A stretch of 64,000 nt of DNA from Blastomonas natatoria (GTDB lineage Bacteria > Pseudomonadota > Alphaproteobacteria > Sphingomonadales > Sphingomonadaceae): positions 1 through 64,000 of the forward strand of contig NZ_QJJM01000015.1 in assembly GCF_003201955.1 (NCBI RefSeq). Direction: 5' to 3'. The translations under genes and the position numbers were made by a program. Of this stretch, positions 43,047 to 51,747 are shown piece by piece (position 1 is the stretch's first letter; each line of letters opens with the position of its first letter). The notes beneath the pieces were generated by a model, which had not been told where the DNA came from, did no database searches, and saw only the letters and a list, made by a program, of their open reading frames with translations.

Positions 43047-43092
43047 GAATTCCAATTGGACCGACCGCAAATGATCTTGGCACTATTTCCGA

Positions 43093-43359
43093 ATGGAAAC
43101 TCCAGAGAACCAGTCATGGCATTGGCAAGCAATAGACCCGTCCCGCAACGTCGCGCGCGACTATCATCTCTGGATTGAGACGGATCTGTTTGGCTGGACA
43201 ACCGTTGAGCGGCGCTGGGGACGAATCGGTACGAAAGGGCAGGGGGTGACCACCAGCTTTCCAGATAGAAGACAGGCAGACACAATCGCACAGCAGATCC
43301 GGATCCGGCGCGAAAGCGCATTTAAGCGGATTGGTGTTCGCTACCAGGCAGTCGAGTGA
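43093..43359 (+). CDS. WGR-domain protein
   Basis: An 88-residue protein consisting of one WGR domain: DYHLWIETDLFGWTTVERRW then GRIGTKGQ (the Trp-Gly-Arg motif at about 41-43) and a C-terminal helix with RQADTIAQQIRIRRESAF. WGR domains occur in PARPs and in bacterial DNA-associated proteins and are thought to bind nucleic acid or phosphorylated DNA ends. It precedes the large methylase/helicase gene by 113 bases on the same strand, and such small WGR proteins often accompany it on alphaproteobacterial plasmids. Role unknown. Confidence 0.8.
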   Translation: METPENQSWHWQAIDPSRNVARDYHLWIETDLFGWTTVERRWGRIGTKGQGVTTSFPDRRQADTIAQQIRIRRESAFKRIGVRYQAVE

Positions 43360-43442
43360 CTTCCCTCAACAATTAGGTGGCTCTTCAGAGCTGAACACTT
43401 CTCCAAAAACTCCCCAGTTTCGCCAAAGGGAGAGGGGGAAGG

Positions 43443-43464
43443 CCTGATGCGGTTCAGCATCAGG
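43443..43464 (+). promoter_or_regulatory. Hairpin covering the ribosome-binding site of the methylase/helicase gene
   Basis: CCTGATGC (43443-43450) pairs with GCATCAGG (43457-43464). The right arm runs into the AGGAG ribosome-binding site (43462-43466) of the GTG start at 43473. Folding would hide part of the site and could limit translation of this very large protein. Confidence 0.45.
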
Positions 43465-43472
43465 AGCAGACC

Positions 43473-46400
43473 GTGACCGACCTTTTTGAACAATCCAGCC
43501 AGAAGCTGGACGCAGCAATCACCGAAATCCAGCACGCCATCGCCACCGGAATGGCGAACAAGCAACGCCTGTTTGAGACGATGCGCCAGCTTTACGGGGA
43601 GGGCTCCGCAAACGGCGCATGGAGCCAGAGGGACGCCTTTGACCTGCTCGAGGCGGCATTGACGCGCCACATGGCCGGACTGCTGAACAAGCCTCAGATG
43701 CTGCACCAGATTTCGGAGATCAGTGCGCTTATCGAGGCACTGCCGACACATACGGTCAGAAGTGAAGACCAGATCAGGTACCAGCAATTCTCGACGCCCG
43801 CAGACCTCGCAGCGCTTTGCGTGATTTTGGCGCAGCCACTCGCAACCGATATCGTTCTTGAACCGAGCGCCGGACATGGCGCTCTGGTGGCAACTTTGCC
43901 CGATGTCAGCGCATTGCATCTCAACGAAATCGATCCGCGCAGGCGTGAAAAGCTGGTTCTGCTGTTTGCCGATGCAACCATCACAGGGATCGATGGAGCC
44001 ATGCTGGCTTCCCATCTCGACGCGGCTGTGCAGCCAAGCCTGATCCTGATGAACCCGCCGTTCTCCCGGTCAATGGGACGAGGAGCAGACGCGTTCGCAG
44101 CGGTGCGTCACCTGCGCGCTGCCATAACGCGCCTCAGGCAGGGGGGGCGGATCGTCGCGATCATGCCGGACTGGTTCACGACGAGCGCAAAGCTTGCGAA
44201 AATCTACGAAGACACCTTTGCCTCTTGCACGGTCCGCACATCCATCCGCCTTGATAAGTGCTATCACAAGCAGGGCACCAGCGTGGCCGTGCGCTTGTAC
44301 GTGATCGACAAGATCCCGGGTCAGATCAAACCTGCAGTTTTGGCGCGGGAGACAGTTGCAGACGTCGCGACTGCGGTTCCAATCATCAAACGCGTGACAG
44401 TCCAGCCCGGCTGCGAACCGCGCGCGGTGCCGCCGAAAGCAAAGCCGGATGCGCTCTTCAAATCCATGCGGGCAACGCCGATCACAAAGCCCGTCAAAGC
44501 GAGGGCAGCCCAAACCCCCAAGATCGAAGCACTGGCGTTCAGTACCTTGGAGAAGCCGCGCGTTCTCGGTGAGCAAAGCGGGGTCTACATCCCGTACCGG
44601 CCAAGCCGGGTCGACATTGTTGGTGCACGCGAACATCCGACGCCGCTCGTCGAGAGCGTGGCCATGGGTTCGATCCCGGCACCTATCCCGGATTATGTCC
44701 CGGCGCTGCAGGATCGGGTCTTGCAGGAAAGCCTGCTATCCGAGGCCCAGATCGAAACTGTCATCTATGCCGGAAACGCGTGGCAGCAGTATCTGCCTGG
44801 CTTATTCGTTCCGGCTGAAGAGGGCGTTGGCCTGCAACTCGACGAGAATGGGCGCGCCTACCGCAAGGGCTATTTCCTCGGCGATGGCACGGGGGCAGGG
44901 AAGGGCAGGCAGATCGCCGCCTGCATCCTTGATGGCTGGCTTGCTGGACGCCGCAAGGCCATCTGGGTCTCGAAGAACGAAAGCCTGCTCGAAGACGCGC
45001 GCCGCGATTGGAGCGCTATCGGGGGCCTTGCGGCCGACATTCAGCCGCTTTCCAGCTGGAAGATCGATCAGGCGGTTCCGTTTCGTGAAGGGATCCTGTT
45101 CGTCACTTACCCGACCCTTCGCAGCCAGCGTCAGGACGCTACGCGCCTGAAGCAGCTGCTCGATTGGGCGGGCGAGGATTTCGACGGTGTCATCGCCTTC
45201 GATGAGAGCCACGAGATGGGCGGTGTGGCAGGAGGCGAGGGCGCCCGCGGCACGAAAAGCGGATCCTTGCAGGGCATCGCCGGCGTGCTGCTGCAAAACA
45301 ATCTGCCCGATGCCCGGGTTCTCTACGCCTCTGCGACTGGGGCCTCGGAGGTCAACAACCTTGCCTATGCCGTGCGGCTTGGTCTGTGGGGACCTGGCAC
45401 CGCGTTTGCCAACCGCGAAGATTTCATCAGCCAGATCAGGGCAGGGGGCATCGCTGCGATGGAACTCGTGTCGCGGGACCTCAAGGCACTGGGCCTCTAT
45501 CAGGCGCGCGCGCTCAGCTTTGCAGGCGTCGAATACGAGATCCTGAAACATGATCTGACCGCCGAACAGATCGCCGTCTACGACACTTATGCGGACGCCT
45601 GGGCGATCATTCATCAGAACCTTGAGGAGGCGCTGGAGCTGACCGGCGTCGTCGATGAAATCGACGGCACAACGCTCAACAGCGGTGCGAAAGTCGCAGC
45701 GCGAAGCCGGTTTGAAAGCACCAAGCAGCGGTTCTTCAACCAGTTGCTGCTGTCAATGAAGCTACCCACGCTGATTGCTGCCATCAATTTCCATCTGGAT
45801 CGCGATGAGGTGGTTGTCGTTCAACTGGTTTCGACCGCCGAAAGCATCCTCGATCGCCGTCTCGACAGCCTCTCCCCAGCAGAGCGAGCCGATCTCGACC
45901 TCGATCTCAGCCCGCTCGACGCCGTGATCGAGTACCTCGAGCGGGCCTTCCCCACCCAACAGATGCAGGTATTCGTCGACGATACAGGCACGCAGCGCTC
46001 GGCACCGATGTTCGACGAGGAAGGACGTCCAGTACACAACCAGACTGCGATTGCCCGCCGCGGCGAGATGATCGAGCACCTGTGTGCCATGCCGCCGATA
46101 AAGCCAGCGCTGGACGGGATAATCGAGCACTACGGGCCGGACAGGGTCGCTGAGGTGACCGGGCGCAGCAAGCGGCTCATAACCCAGAGCGACGGCCAGC
46201 AGCGGCTCGAGACCCGCTCGCCGCGGACGAACCAGTCCGAAACAGACCAGTTCATGGATGGCAGGAAGCCCATCCTGGTCTTCAGCGACGCGGGCGGCAC
46301 CGGGCGGTCTTATCACGCCAGCCTTGACGCAACTTGCCAGAAGCGTCGCATCCACTTCCTGCTTGAGCCGGGATGGCGAGCCGACCGCGCCATTCAGGGG

Positions 46401-47690
46401 CTGGGCCGAACGCATCGGACACATCAGGCGAACACGCCGCTGTTCCGGCCTGTAACCACGAACTGCAAGGGGGAACTGCGGTTCACCAGCACCATTGCGC
46501 GCAGGCTCGACAGCTTGGGGGCGCTGACGCGGGGTCAACGACAGACGGGCGGCCAGAACCTCTTCGACCCTGCCGACAATCTCGAAAGCGAATACGCCAA
46601 GGCGGCTCTCTCGACCTGGTTTGCCTTGCTGGCACACGGCAAGCTCAAGAGCGCAACGCTGATAGACTTCCAGCGCCGTAGCGGGCTCAAGATTGTCTCG
46701 GAAGACGGCATTCTCGAAGAGGACCTTCCGCCGATCCAGCGTTGGCTCAATCGCATCCTTGCATTGCCGATCGGAATGCAAAATGCGATCTTCGAAGAAT
46801 TTCTGGGGCTTGTCGAGGCGCGGGTGTCAGCAGCGCGCGAGGCGGGATCGCTCGATGTGGGCGTCGAAACCATGAGGGTCGAACAGGCCGAGGTCGTCGA
46901 AGACATCGTCCTACGGACTGATGAACGAACCGGCGCCACCTCGCATTTGCTGCAGTTGGCTCTCAAGACGAGAGCGCGGCCGATATCGCTTGAGCGTGTC
47001 CTTGAGCGCCGTGATTATGCCGACGGCTGCATTCTGCTTCACAATACCAAGAGCGGGAAAGCAGCTCTGGCTGAACCTTCGCGGCACTTCATGACCGAGC
47101 AAGGCGAGTTGATCCGGCGGGTTATCCTCCACCGTCCCCTGCGGCGCGAATACCACCACTTCGATGACCTCGCCGAATCCGCATGGGAGGAAGCCCCCCG
47201 TGGGACCTTCGAGAACTTGTGGCAAAGCGAAGTGGCAGAACTTGCCGAACGGCTCACCACAGAGACCGTGTACCTCGCGACCGGACTTCTCCTGCCGATA
47301 TGGTCTAGCCTTCCCATCGACTATCTGGAGGTCCGCCGCATCGTGGACGAAGAGGGCAGAAGCTGGCTCGGCCGCATGGTTCACGAACTCGACGTTGCGA
47401 AGCTACTCGAGAAGTTCGATATTGCCACCACCGTTGAACTTAGCCCGGACACGATCATCAAGGCGCTCGGCGAAGGCCGGACAGTCCCGATCAAGCAGCC
47501 GTTCGAGGCGACCTTCAAATGCTCCCGTGTGGCAGGCGAGAAGCGCTATGAAATCGTCGGAGCTGCGGCGGAGCAGCTTCCCTGGCTCAAGAGCATCGGC
47601 TGCTTCACGGAGATTATCGCGTTTCGTACCCGGGTGTTTATTCCCTCAAGATCAGCGATTTCGGTGATCGGCGCGCTGCTCCGGGCGTAA
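43473..47690 (+). CDS. Fused N6-adenine-methylase-like and Strawberry-notch-type helicase protein
   Basis: A 1405-residue cytoplasmic protein with a GTG start. Residues about 100-290 form a Rossmann methylase-like domain with a SAM motif in VLEPSAGHGALVATLP (about 128-143) and the adenine-methylase motif NPPFSRSMG (194-202). From about 400 onward it is a superfamily 2 helicase-like region of Strawberry-notch type: Walker A GDGTGAGKGRQ (470-480), Walker B DESHEMGG (577-584), VFSDAGGTGRSYHASLD (about 935) and GLGRTHRTHQANTP (about 978). The family is frequent on plasmids and phages of alphaproteobacteria. Possible roles are DNA protection against host restriction, replication or defence; none is shown by the sequence. 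All core motifs look intact. The gene follows a WGR-domain gene and precedes higBA. Confidence 0.85.
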   Translation: MTDLFEQSSQKLDAAITEIQHAIATGMANKQRLFETMRQLYGEGSANGAWSQRDAFDLLEAALTRHMAGLLNKPQMLHQISEISALIEALPTHTVRSEDQIRYQQFSTPADLAALCVILAQPLATDIVLEPSAGHGALVATLPDVSALHLNEIDPRRREKLVLLFADATITGIDGAMLASHLDAAVQPSLILMNPPFSRSMGRGADAFAAVRHLRAAITRLRQGGRIVAIMPDWFTTSAKLAKIYEDTFASCTVRTSIRLDKCYHKQGTSVAVRLYVIDKIPGQIKPAVLARETVADVATAVPIIKRVTVQPGCEPRAVPPKAKPDALFKSMRATPITKPVKARAAQTPKIEALAFSTLEKPRVLGEQSGVYIPYRPSRVDIVGAREHPTPLVESVAMGSIPAPIPDYVPALQDRVLQESLLSEAQIETVIYAGNAWQQYLPGLFVPAEEGVGLQLDENGRAYRKGYFLGDGTGAGKGRQIAACILDGWLAGRRKAIWVSKNESLLEDARRDWSAIGGLAADIQPLSSWKIDQAVPFREGILFVTYPTLRSQRQDATRLKQLLDWAGEDFDGVIAFDESHEMGGVAGGEGARGTKSGSLQGIAGVLLQNNLPDARVLYASATGASEVNNLAYAVRLGLWGPGTAFANREDFISQIRAGGIAAMELVSRDLKALGLYQARALSFAGVEYEILKHDLTAEQIAVYDTYADAWAIIHQNLEEALELTGVVDEIDGTTLNSGAKVAARSRFESTKQRFFNQLLLSMKLPTLIAAINFHLDRDEVVVVQLVSTAESILDRRLDSLSPAERADLDLDLSPLDAVIEYLERAFPTQQMQVFVDDTGTQRSAPMFDEEGRPVHNQTAIARRGEMIEHLCAMPPIKPALDGIIEHYGPDRVAEVTGRSKRLITQSDGQQRLETRSPRTNQSETDQFMDGRKPILVFSDAGGTGRSYHASLDATCQKRRIHFLLEPGWRADRAIQGLGRTHRTHQANTPLFRPVTTNCKGELRFTSTIARRLDSLGALTRGQRQTGGQNLFDPADNLESEYAKAALSTWFALLAHGKLKSATLIDFQRRSGLKIVSEDGILEEDLPPIQRWLNRILALPIGMQNAIFEEFLGLVEARVSAAREAGSLDVGVETMRVEQAEVVEDIVLRTDERTGATSHLLQLALKTRARPISLERVLERRDYADGCILLHNTKSGKAALAEPSRHFMTEQGELIRRVILHRPLRREYHHFDDLAESAWEEAPRGTFENLWQSEVAELAERLTTETVYLATGLLLPIWSSLPIDYLEVRRIVDEEGRSWLGRMVHELDVAKLLEKFDIATTVELSPDTIIKALGEGRTVPIKQPFEATFKCSRVAGEKRYEIVGAAAEQLPWLKSIGCFTEIIAFRTRVFIPSRSAISVIGALLRA

Positions 47691-47730
47691 TGCAGGAATT
47701 CTGGCGGACCGCATCGGGAATGGCGGAAGC

Positions 47731-47771
47731 GTAACCTTAAGGGTTACACTTCTCTTGACTCTTCGTGTAAC
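47731..47771. promoter_or_regulatory. Nested palindromes before higB, probable HigA operator
   Basis: GTAACC and GGTTAC (47731-47747) form one palindrome. GTTACAC (47743-47749) and GTGTAAC (47765-47771) form a second, overlapping one, and ATTACACC follows at about 47779. TTGACT at 47755-47760 between the arms looks like a -35 element. Binding by the HigA HTH would shut off the toxin-antitoxin promoter. Confidence 0.55.
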
Positions 47772-47789
47772 TTATGGGATTACACCCCA

Positions 47790-48071
47790 ATGGAAATCGG
47801 CACCATCCGCCATAAGGCGCTTCGCAGGTTTGCTGAAACCGGGAAGCCAGCAGGGCTGATGGAGGCTGACCGGCTTCGGCGCATGCTGGCTTTCATTGCG
47901 TCGGCGGGGAGTGTGGATGAATTGGCAGTGCCGCCCAATTTCGGGTTTCATCCACTCACCGGAGACAGAGAGGGATATTTTGCCATGACGGTAACCCGAA
48001 ACTGGCGGCTGACATTCACACTGATCGACGAACTGACCGTCGCCGATCTCGATCTGGAGGACTATCACTGA
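47790..48071 (+). CDS. higB: HigB-family toxin (RelE/ParE fold)
   Basis: A 93-residue ribosome-dependent mRNase toxin. Typical residues are IRHKALRRFAETGKPAGLM near the start and the C-terminal HPLTGDREGYFAMTVTRNWR followed by LTFTLID and DLDLEDYH. The toxin precedes the antitoxin, as in hig loci, and its stop overlaps the higA ATG by one base (TGATG). It should stabilise the plasmid by post-segregational killing. Confidence 0.88.
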   Translation: MEIGTIRHKALRRFAETGKPAGLMEADRLRRMLAFIASAGSVDELAVPPNFGFHPLTGDREGYFAMTVTRNWRLTFTLIDELTVADLDLEDYH

Positions 48072-48373
48072 TGGCCATCAAGCTCCATGACAGCTTCGCG
48101 ATCCATCCGGGCCCTTGGCTGCTCGAAGAGATCGTGAAGCCTTACAACATGAACGTGTCGAGCACGGCAGATCATCTCAAGGTCACCCGGCCAGCCTTAA
48201 GCCGTCTGCTCAATTGCAGGGCCGCGCTAACGCCGGAGATGGCTATCCGCTTTGAGAAAGCGTTCGGTATTTCTGCCGCCACCATGCTGCGGATGCAGTC
48301 TGCCTATGATCTTGCGCAAGCCAAAAGCGGATCGGAGACCATCAGCATCGCGCGTGTGCGCGAACCTGCCTAG
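48071..48373 (+). CDS. higA: HigA-family antitoxin
   Basis: A 100-residue XRE-type HTH antitoxin: HPGPWLLEEIVKPYNM, then VSSTADHLKVTRPALSRLLN (HTH, about 29-48), ALTPEMAIRFEKAFG and TMLRMQSAYDLAQA. It neutralises HigB and, with it, represses the operon through the palindromes at 47731-47771. It is translationally coupled to higB. Confidence 0.88.
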   Translation: MAIKLHDSFAIHPGPWLLEEIVKPYNMNVSSTADHLKVTRPALSRLLNCRAALTPEMAIRFEKAFGISAATMLRMQSAYDLAQAKSGSETISIARVREPA

Positions 48374-48535
48374 CTTGTCTCAAGCGCGCTCACGATGACC
48401 AAGGTCCCGGTGTTACTTGCTCAATCAGATACCCCGCATAACTTCAGGGCCCCAATGCTTCGGCGCGCTTAAAGGTAAAAACACGATTGATGCTCGTTCT
48501 TTCTTTCCGGCCAATTATGGCCTTGGAGAAAGAAA

Positions 48536-49168
48536 ATGACCTACTCTCACCTCGATCCGGCAATGCAAAACCGGGTCTCGTGGAATGCCGGCAGAACCGT
48601 CGGCACCAAACGGCCACTCACTCAGAAGCAGATTTGGGCGATCCGGTTCTTCCTTGATCGCGAGGAGCGGCTCCGTGACCGCGCCCTGTTCGACCTGGCG
48701 ATCGACAGCAAGCTGCGGGGCTGCGATTTGGTGAAGCTTAAGGTCGGCGATCTCGTGGCCGGATCTGAAGTTCGCGACCGCGCAATGGTCATCCAGCGGA
48801 AGACCGGGCGACCCGTGCAATTTGAAATCACCGCAGACGCCCGCTCGAGCCTGGCGACATGGCTGCTGCGGCGGGGAGGAACCCTCGATGATTTCGTGTT
48901 CCCAAGCAGGATCCATTCCGGCCAACCAATGAGCACGCGGCAGTATGCTCGCCTCGTCGATGAGTGGGTCACCGCGGTCGGGTTGCGGCGGGAAGACTAC
49001 GGCACCCATTCCATGCGGCGCACCAAGGCGGCCATGATCTACCGGACAACCGGAAATCTGCGTGCAGTGCAAATCCTGCTGGGCCATTCGAAGATCGAGA
49101 ATACCGTTCGGTATCTTGGGGTCGACGTGGAAGATGCTCTTGTACTGGCGGAGCGCATCGAGATCTGA
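48536..49168 (+). CDS. Minimal tyrosine recombinase (catalytic domain only)
   Basis: A 210-residue integrase with the full catalytic set: Arg in DSKLRGCDLVKLKVGDL (R61), Lys at 89, HSMRR (H158, R161), GHSKIENTVRYLG (H184, nucleophile Y193). About 25 N-terminal residues replace the usual SAM-like core-binding domain. GGAGAAAGAAA just before the ATG is a good ribosome-binding site. Such short integrases are common on sphingomonad plasmids and mobile islands. It separates the plasmid-maintenance block from the efflux and second B12 blocks. Confidence 0.85.
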   Translation: MTYSHLDPAMQNRVSWNAGRTVGTKRPLTQKQIWAIRFFLDREERLRDRALFDLAIDSKLRGCDLVKLKVGDLVAGSEVRDRAMVIQRKTGRPVQFEITADARSSLATWLLRRGGTLDDFVFPSRIHSGQPMSTRQYARLVDEWVTAVGLRREDYGTHSMRRTKAAMIYRTTGNLRAVQILLGHSKIENTVRYLGVDVEDALVLAERIEI

Positions 49169-49539
49169 CAAAGTTTGCGGTCGTCGGGCGAGCTCCGATG
49201 GCCGCTTTTGTCAAAGTACGGCAATCATCGAACCGGCAACAAGTGGGTGGATAGCTTCCGGTCTGCTCTCAGGCGGCCAGGCCGGGGTAGCAGACACTGA
49301 GCCGATCAGCGCAGGACGGCAGCAACGCGCCCCAATAGCGGCCATAAAGTCAGGCGAGGACAAGCCTGAAAGCTGCCGTTCCAAAGTTTCGTCTGATTGA
49401 GGAAAATAAGCCTTCAATCGCAATAGGTCGAAAAATTTTCTTCGCGACGCGTCTTGGTCGCTGAAGTGAGGCGCATCAAATCCTCATTAGTTTCGCCCTC
49501 GCCCTAACGTGACCGTGCACGAATTAAGTTGCTCCTTCA
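49169..49539. other. Intergenic region without recognisable gene
   Basis: These 371 bases between the minimal recombinase and the end of the UbiB gene hold only short frames of poor quality. The left half is GC-rich and resembles decayed or dispersed intergenic sequence (a GGCAGC at about 49318 faces a GCTGCC at about 49374). The right half is AT-richer (AAAAATTTTC near 49431) and may contain the end of the minus-strand transcript. No clear terminator. Confidence 0.5.
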
Positions 49540-51126
49540 TTATGATTTTCGGATGAGCACCATCCCAGCAATCACAAGCGCGCCGCCAGCCAGAAGCCAG
49601 GATTGATCGACAAGCAACGCGCTAGCTATGATCAATGCGGCAGCTAGAGGGCCTTTCAAGGACTGACGCTCATTGCGAAGTCCTGCGAGTTGCTCGATAC
49701 TGAGCGGATCGAGCTGAACCGGCACATATCCTGACTTTGCGATCGAGTTCGCAGTGGCAAGTATGTCGGGCAAGGACGCCGACAACCCCAGCAGCTGACC
49801 GCGAAGTTTCTTCAAACCCGACCGAGCGCTAGCGAGCGAGAACCGCTCGGCGAAAAGCTCCGTCATGATCGGCCGGGTGTCCTCGGCAATGTTATAGTCG
49901 GGTGCCAGTGATCGGACGACACCCTCTGCCGTAAGCAAGGTACGCAGAAGGATGGCCAGATCGGGTGGCAGGACCAGTTGATAATCCCGCAAAAGATCGA
50001 AAACGCGGGAAAAAATTTGCGAGAACTCGATTCCAGAAAGCACGGTCCCCCTGAACTCTCCGATCAAATGATCGAGAGCCACCGCGAGCGCATCGCGATC
50101 CACCTTCGGCGCCCCCGTCCATGCGAGCAGGACATCCGCGACTTCGCTCGTTTCCTCGCCAGCGATCGCAAGCACGAGCCGAACGATCTCGTCGCGCCTC
50201 GTCTTGGTGAGCGTCCCGACTGATCCGAAGTCGATGAAGCCGACATCCTGCTCGCCGATCAGGAAAACATTGCCGGGATGAGGGTCGCCGTGGAATTCGC
50301 CGTTCAGGATGATCATGCGCAGGACAGCGTTGGCATAGCTTTTAGCGAAAGCCGCCACCGGCGGGTCGCCGGATGGGCTGCCCAGCGAAGACGCGGGCCT
50401 GCCGTACAGGCGTTCCTGAACGTTCACCCGCAGCCCGGTCAGTTCCCAATGGATGGCCGGGGTCCTGACGCCGATGGTATCGAGATATGCGCCGATCCGC
50501 TCGCAGGCTCGGGATTCCGCAGCGAGGTCCATCTCCCAGGCTAGATTGCGGCCGAAGGTCCGCAGAAACTCGACTGGCCGGTAACGCGCGATGTCAGGCG
50601 AGCGTGCTTCTGCGATCTCGGCAAGACGCACAAGCAGGCGCACATCGGCTTCCATGCGCGCGGCGGTGCCCGGGCGGCGAACCTTCACGATGACCTCGCT
50701 ACCGTCCTGTAGCTTGGCGGAATAGGTCTGTGCAATCGAGGCGGACGCCAAAGGCTGTTCGTCGAACTGCGCAAAGTCGTTCCGCCAGTCCTCACCCCAG
50801 CTTGAAGCAAGTACGGGCTCGATATCTGCGAAGCGCACTGGCGACACCTGATCGTGCAGGGTTGAGAATGCCGTGATCCAGTGTTCGGTAAACAGATCGC
50901 TTCGGGTGGCGAGGAGCTGCCCCAGCTTTATACCAACTGGCCCGATGTCACGGAGGAACGCGACAACTGCAGCCGGACGAAATTCGCGAGGATCGATGAC
51001 ATTGCTCGAAGAGGGAATAAATCCGAGGGCTCCGGCGAGATTTTTCGCGCCGTGCCTCATTAGGATTTGGCCGATCTCCGCGGCGCGAGCGATGCTGCTG
51101 ATAGGCTTTTCCGGGGGCGATGCCAT
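49540..51126 (-). CDS. ABC1/UbiB-family atypical kinase-like membrane protein
   Basis: A 528-residue protein from ATG 51126; a longer frame would run through the upstream MarR gene. It has the ABC1 hallmarks: KLGQLLATRSDLF (KxGQ motif, 67-70), ASASIAQTYSAKL (modified nucleotide-binding loop), VKVRRPG, FHGDPHPGNVFL and GFIDFGSVG. Two hydrophobic segments lie at the C terminus. UbiB proteins act in ubiquinone synthesis or handling of hydrophobic precursors at the membrane. It is 4 bases after a MarR regulator and on the same strand, an unusual context that suggests an accessory copy induced by a phenolic or hydrophobic compound (inference). Confidence 0.85.
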   Translation of the reverse strand: MASPPEKPISSIARAAEIGQILMRHGAKNLAGALGFIPSSSNVIDPREFRPAAVVAFLRDIGPVGIKLGQLLATRSDLFTEHWITAFSTLHDQVSPVRFADIEPVLASSWGEDWRNDFAQFDEQPLASASIAQTYSAKLQDGSEVIVKVRRPGTAARMEADVRLLVRLAEIAEARSPDIARYRPVEFLRTFGRNLAWEMDLAAESRACERIGAYLDTIGVRTPAIHWELTGLRVNVQERLYGRPASSLGSPSGDPPVAAFAKSYANAVLRMIILNGEFHGDPHPGNVFLIGEQDVGFIDFGSVGTLTKTRRDEIVRLVLAIAGEETSEVADVLLAWTGAPKVDRDALAVALDHLIGEFRGTVLSGIEFSQIFSRVFDLLRDYQLVLPPDLAILLRTLLTAEGVVRSLAPDYNIAEDTRPIMTELFAERFSLASARSGLKKLRGQLLGLSASLPDILATANSIAKSGYVPVQLDPLSIEQLAGLRNERQSLKGPLAAALIIASALLVDQSWLLAGGALVIAGMVLIRKS

Positions 51127-51130
51127 GATT

Positions 51131-51622
51131 TTACTCAGCCTCGGCCCGGAGTTGGTCCAGATTTTCCGATACCCTTGCAAGAATCTGCTGCAACGTTTGC
51201 TTCTCGTCGGCGGCAATGTCGCGCCAAAGCAGACCATGAAGCCTATCCGCGGAGCCTCTCAGTTCGGGCAGCAGATCGTCAAGCTGCTCCGTGAGGATGA
51301 GCTGCCACGCTCGCCGATCCGTCTCAGCTCGAAGCCTTTTCATCAGCCCGCGTGCGCAAAGACCTGCAACCGCCAGGCCGATGGTCGCCGATTCCAGTTC
51401 CAGTTTCTTGGCGATTTCAGCCTGCGTAAGGGCAGGATCGCGAAGAAGTTGTCCGATGATCCTCCACTGTGTCTGATTGAGACCGATCCTGGCGACCCTC
51501 GCATCGTACACTCTGCGCGCGCCGCGACTGATCTCGTCCATAAGATAGAGAATGCGGTCATCATCGGTGATGACCTTCTGCCGACGCTGAGACCGTGACA
51601 TGGTATCTGGTTTTTCATCCAT
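51131..51622 (-). CDS. MarR-family transcriptional regulator
   Basis: A 163-residue winged-helix regulator. It has an N-terminal helix (DRILYLMDEISRGARRVYDA), the HTH LTQAEIAKKLELESATIGLA (about 84-103) and the wing region RRAWQLILTEQLDDLLPELR. It is transcribed divergently from the emrA-emrB-nodT efflux operon and upstream of ubiB, so it probably represses both from the shared gap (see the operator at 51633-51689). The start at 51622 or 51601 is uncertain. Confidence 0.88.
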   Translation of the reverse strand: MDEKPDTMSRSQRRQKVITDDDRILYLMDEISRGARRVYDARVARIGLNQTQWRIIGQLLRDPALTQAEIAKKLELESATIGLAVAGLCARGLMKRLRAETDRRAWQLILTEQLDDLLPELRGSADRLHGLLWRDIAADEKQTLQQILARVSENLDQLRAEAE

Positions 51623-51632
51623 AGCGCTGTGT

Positions 51633-51689
51633 AGTCGGATAGCCTCGGATGCCCAAATGCAAACTGCTAAATGCCTTTACTATCTGACT
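51633..51689. promoter_or_regulatory. Inverted repeat between marR and emrA, probable MarR operator
   Basis: AGTCGGATAG (51633-51642) is matched in inverted orientation by CTATCTGACT (51680-51689), nine of ten bases. A third half-site AGTCAGATGA (51742-51751) overlaps the emrA start. The sites sit in the 125-base gap where both divergent promoters must lie. Confidence 0.5.
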
Positions 51690-51747
51690 CACGGCTCATA
51701 GGGCGCGAGACGCGTTCACCTTTTACTGAGGCTGCCGAAAGAGTCAG

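Larger units (their letters stand above)
42454..43092. other. Gene-free origin region
   Basis: There is no convincing gene in these 639 bases. The region contains five iterons (42667-42778), an AT-rich stretch just after them (about 42836-42905, TAACTTAACTGTAACCC and TTTTTCCAGAATATATT) and a strong hairpin (43021-43046). Iterons next to an AT-rich segment are the expected layout of an iteron-type vegetative origin. I did not find an unambiguous DnaA box. Confidence 0.6.
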
